The translations under genes were made by a program, and so were the position numbers. Shown here in pieces: positions 57,151 to 64,000 of a stretch of DNA of 64,000 nt. Within the stretch, counting starts at the first letter, position 1, and each line of letters begins with the position of its first letter. The stretch spans positions 81,032,564 through 81,096,563 of the forward strand of contig CM077166.1 in the NCBI GenBank assembly GCA_039583875.1, given 5' to 3'. Origin of the DNA: Platanthera guangdongensis (lineage: Eukaryota; Streptophyta; Magnoliopsida; Asparagales; Orchidaceae). The notes under the pieces were generated by a model. It was not told where the DNA came from, did not search any database, and worked only from the letters and a program-made list of their open reading frames with translations.

Positions 57151-57450
57151 GCTGTAGGAACCTATTTGGGGTTCTGAGTGTAAGATCTGAGGATCGGAGG
57201 CATAGTGGAGAAGTTGGGCCGAATCTAGTACACTACTAGATAGGCGAAGGGGGAAAGTGGATGTACCCAGTCCTTGGGGAACCACTATAAAATCTGTGTG
57301 TTCTCTGTGTGTGCTTTATTCTGTGATTGTTGTGCTGTATTGCTGTGAAGAATTGTTTATAATTTTGAGTTTCTGCCTTTAAAGTTTAAAAAGATTAAGT
57401 GCACCTATTCACCCCCCCCCCCTCTAGGTGTTTAGGCACTAGTTCTTTCA

Positions 57451-57471
57451 AGTGGTATCAGAGGGAGGTTA
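57451..57471 (+). other. Copia-3 primer binding site
   Basis: AGTGGTATCAGAGGGAGGTT follows the LTR. It is two bases off the GAGCCAGG seen in Copia-4. Confidence 0.85.
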
Positions 57472-57540
57472 CTCAAAAAGGACATAACAGTCTGAGTAAA
57501 GATCTTGTTGGCAGATTCACCATAATCAAGAATCAAGAAA

Positions 57541-59550
57541 ATGGGTTCAACAGAGAATCACAAAGAGCTTGGATCCATGAAGTTGCCAATCTGTAGAAAG
57601 GAAATTTTTGACATTTGGAAAGAAAGGGTTAGACTATTTATGGAGGCTCTGACCCTAGAATCTATATCACAGTCAAAAGGGTCATATGTGGCAATGAAAG
57701 TATCAGTTCTGGATGCAAACCAGAGAACTCCTAAGGACTATTCTGAAATGACCAAGGATGAGATTATTCTGGCCACTATGGACAAGAGGGCCCAGAATAT
57801 AATTGTAAGTGCAATAGATGATGCCACATTCCAGAATTTAATTCACTGTAAAACATCAACGGAAATGTGGGACACACTGATAGTGTACATGGAGGGCTCT
57901 GAAGAAGTTAGACATGACAGAAAGTTTTTATTAAACCAAGAGTATGAGAGCTTCAGACAAGGAAGGTCTAATAGTATAACTGAGTACTACAAGAAATTCT
58001 ATAGGATAGTTAATGAGTTAATGTCCTATGGAAGAGAATTCAGCAATTATGAGCTGAATGATAAGTTCTTGAGATCCCTAAGTAAAGACTGGGATACTAA
58101 GATTTGTGTCATAAGGGAAATGGCCAAATTAGCAGACATTCCTCCTCCAACATTGTTTGGAAAACTGTTATCATATGAGATGCAGCTAATGGTTAGGAAG
58201 GAGGAAGAAAAGACTACCAGAGTTAAGCACAAAGAAAGAGCTGTGACTTTCAAGACAGAAGCCACTAGGAAATATAAAAGTAAGTCTCCATCTCCACCTC
58301 CAAAAGTTGCTGAGACTGAGACAAATGAGTTAGAAAGTAAGAATTCTGAAAGCAGTGAGAGTGATGAAGATTTTGCAGCTTTCACTAGACATTTTCAGAA
58401 GTTTCTAAAGAAGAAACAGTGGAGGTCTAAGCCATCCACTTAACAGAAGTCATCAAAGAATGACAGGAGAAAGCCCAAGTCAAGTAAAATTATATCTTCA
58501 AAGATAGTTTGTTATTGTTATAACAGACAGGTACATGTTGTTGCTGACTGTCCAGAGAAGAGGAAAGAGTCAACTGATAAGAAGAAGACTCAAATCAAGG
58601 GCAAAAAGGAAAGGTCCTTTGTTGCTAAGAAGGACAAAAGTCTGTCTGATATGTCTTCTTCAGAAACTGATTCAGAAGCTGAAGCTTATATTGGACTGTT
58701 TGCTGAAGAAGAGGAAGAGGAGTTCATCCAGTTAATGAACTCTATATATGAGCATGAGGACAATCAGTGCCAGGGACTGATGGCCTTATCAGAAGGAGAC
58801 AAAATCCAGGATCAGCCTGGACCAAGTCAGGTACAAAATTGTTCTGATAGTTCAATTTCTAGTACTGAGTCAGATTCAGATACATCATCATCAAGTGATG
58901 AGAGTGGATCTGAATCTGAAGGAGACATTCATCAATTATTTGATGAATATAGAGTAGTGTTGCAAGCTTTGAAGAAAAACAAATCCTTGTCCAAGAGTTA
59001 GGCTAAGGAGATTGCTAATCTCAAAGTGGCTGCAACAGATTTTGATAAGCTGCTTGATCAGAAACTAAATGAAATAGCCAGACTGAAGAACATTACTGTT
59101 ATTCAGATGGGGACTATTACATTCAAGAATGATCAAATCAGAAATCTGGAGATTAGTCTTCAGAAAGAGAGAGATATAGTAGCAAGGTTTTCTAAACCAA
59201 AGTTTGTTCTACCTTTGATAGATGAGTTCATTTCTCAGAAAGGTAAAACTAGATTGGGGTTTACTAAACCTGCCAGGACTGTACAGTCCAAGTCTAAGGG
59301 CAAAGCCCCAGTACTCAACAAGGAGCCTGCTGTAAACAAAACAGCCAGGGTTATACCTAAACAAAGGTACAACAGATTTGAGTGCTGGTGTTGTGGCAAG
59401 GTAGGCCACTTTACCATAGACTGTTGGCACAATTCAAGTGCCAAGGTGAGTAGCAATCTGCCTGCTAGAAAAGCTACAGGTAGTTTTGTTAAGAGGCAAA
59501 CTAACCAGCACCAAGGACCCAAGAATTCTTTGGGTTCTAAGGTTAACTAA
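57541..59550 (+). pseudogene. gag: Copia-3 gag, single frame with two internal stops
   Basis: The ATG at 57541 opens a frame of about 300 codons before the first stop. The UBN2/DUF4219-type capsid region has KEIFDIWKERVRLFME, TSTEMWDTLIVYMEGSEEV and YYKKFYRIVNELMSYG. Then come a Lys/Pro/Ser region, a first knuckle-like motif near 58510 (CYCYNRQVHVVADC; the Gly before His is Val), acidic Ser/Glu runs (58640-58930), and a coiled coil (58930-59190). A full CCHC knuckle is at about 59385 (CWCCGKVGHFTIDC). TAA at 58441 and TAG at 58999 interrupt it, and the gag end is TAA at 59548. There is no palindrome array in the tail, unlike Copia-1 and -2. Confidence 0.9.
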
Positions 59551-59562
59551 TCTGTTTTGCAG
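59548..59562 (+). promoter_or_regulatory. Gag stop followed by 3' splice-site-like sequence, Copia-3
   Basis: TTAACTAATCTGTTTTGCAG ends in an AG 12 bases after the gag TAA and is followed at once by GTGAGT, a perfect donor consensus. This is the clearest of the three copies. Confidence 0.45.
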
Positions 59563-62500
59563 GTGAGTCCAAGTAACCATGCCCCAATATGGTACTTGGA
59601 CAGTGGATGTTCCAGGCACATGACTGGAACTAGGGGATTGCTGAAGGACTACACACCAATCAAGGATGGTCCTAAAGTCACCTTTGGTGGTTCTGAAAAA
59701 GGAATCATCAAAGGCTTTGGTAACATTTCTAGCAACCTTATTACAATTACTCAAGTGGCTTATGTTAAAGGTTTGAAACACAACCTCATTAGTATAAGTC
59801 AGCTGAGTGATTTAGGATATGACATCTCATTTGTCAAAGACGGTTGTCATATCAGGAGGTCAAATGATCAAAAGATCATTCTGACATGTTATAGGAAGAG
59901 AAATGTCTATTGTCTAGACATTTTGTGTGAGAACAATGTTTCTCCTGTGTGTCTTGTAGCTGATGAGAAAGTCTCTCATTGTGTCAAATGGCACAAGAGG
60001 CTAGCCCATCTTAACTATAAGACAATTGGTCAACTCTATAGTAAAGAGTTAGTGAGGAATGGTCCTCAAGTTAAGTGTAAAAAGGTTGGGATATGCTCAG
60101 CTTGTCAAAAGAGCAAGCAGAACAAATCCACCTTTAATAGCATTGAGAAAAAAGATGTTGTGAGGTGCCTATACCTCTTGCATATGGATCTTTTTGGTCC
60201 TATGCCAGTTCACAGCCTAGGTAGGAAGGTCTACACATTTGTAGTTGTAGATGACTACTCAAGATTTTCCTGGGTGTTCTTCCTTAGATAGAAATCTGAA
60301 ACTCCAAGTATCTTATACAGTTTTGTTAAACAAATTCAGAATGAGTTGTACAGTACAGTGGTCAAAATCAGAAGTGACCATGGTACTGAATTTTAGTCTG
60401 ACAGTATGACAAAACTGTGTGAAGAATTTGGAATTTTTTAGGAATTTTCTTCACCAAGAACACCTCAGCAAAATGGCATTGCTGAAAGGAAAAATAGAAC
60501 CTTGATTGAGGCTGGTAGAACCCTATTAAGTGACACGTCTCTCCTTGAATATTTCTGGGTTAAGGCAGTTAATAATGCGTGTCATGTGATTAATAGGGCT
60601 ACTATCACCAAAAGCCACAATAAGACCCCCTATGAGATTGTGAAAGGCAGAAAACCAAATCTATCCTACTTCAGGATCTTTGGTTGTAAATGTTATATAC
60701 TTAACAATGGTAAGTCTTACTTAACCAAGTTTGCTGCAAAATCCCAAGAGGGGATCTTTGTTGGGTACAGCAACAACAGTAAGGCTTATAGGGTCTACAA
60801 CTTGACTACTCAAGTTGTAGAAGAGTCAGTACATGTAGTATTTGATGAATCTAGACACATTAACAATGAATTGTCTAGAAGTATTTGCAGCTCCACAAGT
60901 GTGACTGAGAAGATGGACAAGCTCATTATTGAAGAAGGTTCTAGTGCAAGACAACAAGTAGATGATAGTGGCTGTTGTCCAGGGGGAGTACTAGATGCAC
61001 CTGATGCAGAAGAAGACCAAGGAGTGCAGCAAGTTGAAGAAGCTGAAGGTGTACAACCAGAAAATAGGATGCCTCCAGCAAATAGGCATCTAAAAGATCA
61101 TCCAGCCAATCAAATCATTGGTGATCTCAGACAAAGGGTACAAACAAGGAGCAGAAATCTAAGTTCAGTTCTCTACTCCAGCTTTCTATCCCAAGTAGAG
61201 CCAAAGAAATTTGAAGAAGTTATCCTAGACCCTCGTTGGATTGAGGCAATGCAAGAGGAGCTGAACCAGTTCAAAAGATGCAATGTCTGGGAGCTAGTTC
61301 CTAAACCCAAGGACCACAATATTATAGAAACTAAGTGGATCTTTAGGAACAAGATGGATGAACATGGAGTTATTGTGAAGAACAAAGCTAGACTGGTTGT
61401 TATGGGATATAGGCAGGAAGAAGGTATTGACTTTGATCAAACCTTTGCTCCAGTAGCCAGACTGGAGGCTATAAGGATGTTCCTGGCTTATGCAACCTAT
61501 CAAGGGTTTAAAGTATACCAAATGGATGTTAACTCAGCTTTTCTGAATGGAAATCTGAAAGAAGAAGTCTATGTGGAACAGCCATCAGGTTTTGTTGATT
61601 CTATCAAACCTAATTATGTTTATAGACTTAGGAAGGCTTTGTTTAGGTTAAAACAAGCCCCTAGGGCTTGGTATGAAACCCTGTCTAGTTTCCTCATTGA
61701 GAATAAATTCACAAGGGGGAAAATAGACAAGACTCTATTCCTTAGGGAATCTAGAGGCAAGATAATCTTAGTCCAAATATATGTAGATGACATTATATTT
61801 GGGTCTACAGAAAGTGGTCTTTGCAGAAAGTTTGCAAAACTTATGCAAGGACAATTTGAAATGAGCAGTATGGGGGAACTTAAGTTCTTCTTGGGTCTCC
61901 AAGTTAGACAGACTGAGGATGGTTTATCCATATGCCAGTCTAAGTTCACCCTAGAATTGATAAGGAAGTATGGTATGGAATCATCCAGTATCATGAAAAC
62001 TCCTATGGGGTCAAGTATGTCTCTTAGCAAAGATGATGCAGGGAAACCTGTAGATGAGACTTTGTATAGAGGGATAGTTGGCTCCCTACTATATTTGACT
62101 GCAAGTAGACCAGATATCATGTATGCTACATGTATCTGTGCTAGGTACCAAGCTTGCCATAAAGAATCTCATTTGACAGCAGTCAAAAGAATTCTGAGAT
62201 ATCTTAAGGGCACTCCTTATCTAGACCTTTGGTACCCTAGGAATGGAGATTTTGAACTGACAGGTTATTCAGATGCAGATTTTGCAAGCTGCAAGGAAGA
62301 TAGGGAAAGTATAATAGGTACCTGACAATTCCTAGGTGGAAGGCTGATATCATGGAGTAGCAAGAAACAAACAAGTGTGGCTATCTCCACAGCAGAATCA
62401 GAGTGTGTGGCTGCAGGAAGTTGCTGTGCTCAACTTCTTTGGATACAACACCAGCTAGAAGACTATGGTATTCAAGTAAGTAGAACACCTATATTTTGTG

Positions 62501-62724
62501 ATTCTACTAGTGCTATTTCTATTGCAAACAATCCTGTCTCCCATAGTAGGACTAAGCATATAGAAATAAAATACCATTTTCTAAGAGAACATGTGGAAAA
62601 ATGAGATATTTCACTAGAGTATATTAATACAGATAATCAGCTAGCTGACATGTATACTAAGCCCTTAGATGAAACCAAATTCAATAAATTCAAAATTGAA
62701 TTATGGATGATAAACTTAGAATAG
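59551..62724 (+). pseudogene. pol: Copia-3 pol, in frame with five stop codons
   Basis: Protease is WYLDSGCSRHMTG. The GAG-pre-integrase segment (WHKRLAHLNYKTIGQL) ends in ICSACQKSKQ. The integrase core has HMDLFGP, RSDHGTEF and ERKNRT. RT has [24 protein letters not shown] and the catalytic [11 protein letters not shown] near 61780. RNase H has [12 protein letters not shown] and STAESECVAAGS, and the end is LADMYTKPLDETKF. Stops are TAG at 60289, TAG at 60394, TAG near 60439, TGA at 62323 and TGA at 62602; no frameshift is seen. Gag, pol and the gag stop share one frame, so stop read-through or splicing would be needed to make Pol. Confidence 0.94.
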
Positions 62725-62747
62725 TTTACAAAAATTGGCTAAGTAAA

Positions 62748-63090
62748 AAGGTGTCGACACACAGAGTTGTCTGTGTCGACACAGAAAAGTGGTGTCGACA
62801 TTTCAGAGAAATGGTGTTGACACATCTAGGAAGTCTGTGTCGACACTTCAGAGAATCAGTGTCGACACAAGCAGTGTAGGTGTCAACACATCCAAGGTGG
62901 TGTCGACACTTAGGCTTTACTCAGAATTAGTCTAGTAAAGTCTCGACTAAGTGTCGAGCTAAGTGGTGTCGACACATAAACAAGTGTCGACACATATATT
63001 CTGTCGACTATACTTGTGTCGACACATAGTTGTCGAGACATAGCAGTAAGTGTCGACACTTTTCAACAGTGTCGACACAATTTAAGTATT
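62748..63090 (+). repeat. GTGTCGACAC array between pol and ORF3, Copia-3
   Basis: About 17 copies or near-copies of GTGTCGACAC fill the space between pol and the ORF3 TATA box. This is the same motif as in the Copia-3 LTR, and the array ends about 30 bases before the box. Confidence 0.9.
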
Positions 63091-63122
63091 TTGACGCGCC
63101 CTTTCATCTTCGATTCTAGAAA

Positions 63123-63134
63123 GGTATAAATAGG
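63123..63134 (+). promoter_or_regulatory. Candidate ORF3 promoter, TATA box, Copia-3
   Basis: GGTATAAATAGG is a near-perfect plant TATA box 107 bases before the ORF3 ATG. It aligns with 5888-5906 and 51775-51791 through the shared TAGGTTTTC context. Confidence 0.62.
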
Positions 63135-63231
63135 TTTTCGCCATTGTTTGTCGACACGCTCACCAAAGTTTCGAGAGCAAACTTGTGTGTCGACATCTCT
63201 CTTCTCTAAATTCAAATTTCTTCAAACCCTA

Positions 63232-64000
63232 ATGGCGCCCAAGCTAGAAGAGAATGTGAATGAAGGATATGAACTCGTACGACACGCATTTGATGACACA
63301 GAATCTGAGATCAAAGGCGTGATAACCCTAATAGCAGAGACTGGGTTAGAATTTCTTGTTTCAAAACCGATCAAGATATGGAAGAAGGAAGTCCTCGAAT
63401 TTCTGAATGGAGCAACACTAGATGAATCAGGACTCAAGATTAGGTCAAGAGTTCACGGGGAAAAGGTGAAGGTCTCTCCTAAAAGTATAAGAAAGATACT
63501 TCAGCTACCAAGATCTAAAGAGGAAGAAGATGTTTCAGCTTCTAAGACTAGAGAAGCATTGATATGGTGTGGACTGGACTCCAACATGAAAATAGGATCT
63601 GTATTCAACAGAAAAGGAATGAACATGTAAGGCAAATTCTTATCTGAAATTGTTGGCAAGGTCATCCTGAGCAAACCTGGAGGACATGATAGAATATCTG
63701 CTCATATGTTCAATCTAATGACAAGAATTATCTTCAAACTAGATACTGATTGGTCTACAGTTATGTTTGAAAAGATAAAAGAGAGTATGAAGAAGCCCAA
63801 TTTGGGTAGAATACTGAGTCTATACCTAGCTGGTAGTATACCAGAAGTGATGAATCAAGTAGCTGGAACTAAGATTAACCACATGAGGATAATGGATTTG
63901 AGAATCTTCTCTAGGTGGGATAGAGTACTGACCAAAGAACTTCCATCTCCAGTGAAGGAAACACCCCAGAAAAAGAAGAAGAAGACAGCCCCTGTGGCTC
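63232..64000 (+). pseudogene. Copia-3 ORF3, N-terminal part, one stop, runs off window
   Basis: The ATG at 63232 (MAPKLEENVNEG) was chosen because it is the first ATG after the TATA box and leader. TAA at 63628 (a probable Gln codon) is the only break before the window end. The first 130 residues share little with Copia-1, but after the stop FLSEIVGKVILSKPGGHDRI, GRILSLYL and FSRWDRVLTK match FLADIVGKVLLGKHTAHDYI, GRILGIFL and FGRWERIITK of Copia-1. A Lys-rich run (QKKKKKTAP) begins the disordered part. The function is unknown; it is predicted soluble and helical by eye. Confidence 0.75.

Larger units (their letters stand above)
55460..57450 (+). repeat. Copia-3 5' LTR (1991 bases)
   Basis: It starts TGTTGGGTACATTGG and ends TAGTTCTTTCA, and is homologous to 17757-19615. 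In order: GTGTCGACAC array, TATA box (56561), leader, GAGTGTAGGCC repeats (56985-57150), and a TATTCACC motif with a 12-C run. Confidence 0.94.
55460..64000 (+). mobile_element. Copia-3, SIRE-like Ty1/copia element, 3' end outside window
   Basis: A 5' LTR, primer site, gag, pol, palindrome array, TATA box and ORF3 are present. Gag-pol stays in one frame from 57541 to 62724, broken only by stop codons, so it is the best kept copia copy. It is inserted in the Copia-2 3' LTR and is therefore younger than Copia-2. It shares its LTR family with Copia-4. Confidence 0.94.

Noticed and set aside
63148..63231. Upstream extension of Copia-3 ORF3 from 63148
   Set aside because: It would start at a TTG within the leader, 16 bases after the TATA box; the first ATG is 63232.

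Overview
This window reads as plant (angiosperm) nuclear DNA made almost entirely of nested, decaying LTR retrotransposons. I found no host gene, tRNA, rRNA or CRISPR array. The plant assignment rests on four Ty1/copia elements of the SIRE/Maximus type with initiator-Met-tRNA primer sites, chromovirus-type Ty3/gypsy elements with Tekay/Del-like C-termini, and an Athila-like Ty3/gypsy element with a tRNA-Asp-type primer site. Nearly all coding regions carry nonsense codons or frameshifts, as expected of old, silenced, gene-poor heterochromatin.

Layout from left to right. (1) Copia-1, 1-11202: end of the 5' LTR, gag, pol, a large third ORF, and a 2.1-kb 3' LTR. It sits inside the reverse transcriptase gene of (2) Gypsy-1, whose RT-RNase H-integrase remnant and long 3' LTR run 11203-17756. 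(3) Copia-4, 17757-19771: a complete 5' LTR, primer site and the first codons of gag, then a broken junction. (4) An LTR-like fragment, X, 19772-20260 and 31515-33139, split by (5) a full-length Athila-like element, 20261-31509, with matching ATTTT target duplications. (6) Gypsy-2, 33140-43826, minus strand: left LTR truncated, pol, a gag with three zinc-knuckle motifs, and an intact 3.1-kb right LTR. (7) A short gypsy RT fragment, 43827-44084, and an unidentified LTR-like piece, 44085-44485. (8) Copia-2, 44486-55459, whose 3' LTR is interrupted by (9) Copia-3, 55460 to beyond the window end, the best preserved copia copy.

The most interesting signal is shared by Copia-1, -2 and -3. Downstream of pol each carries an extra ORF (ORF3; about 980 codons in Copia-1 if its breaks are ignored). 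Ahead of each ORF3 lies an array of short CpG-containing palindromes with a TCGA core, then a TATA-like box in a conserved context, then the ORF3 ATG 85-107 bases further on. The LTRs have the same order: palindrome array, then TATA box. This suggests that ORF3 has its own promoter cassette built like the LTR promoter. In Copia-1 and Copia-2 the same palindromes also occur inside gag, where they encode SSNxDRRT peptide repeats. Gypsy-2 (CTCGAG arrays) and fragment X (GTCGAC, TCGACGA and ACACGGGCGTGT) also carry TCGA-core or CpG palindrome arrays, so unrelated element families here share this LTR design.

A second theme is the gag-pol boundary. All three copia elements place the gag stop codon 15-19 bases before a branch-point/polypyrimidine/AG sequence just ahead of the protease, and Gypsy-2 has a candidate 63-base GT-AG intron at the same place. 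Most readable internal stop codons look like CAA/CAG or TGG codons altered by C-to-T change, the mark of cytosine methylation. Boundaries, motifs and identities were all read by eye; no alignment or search was run.
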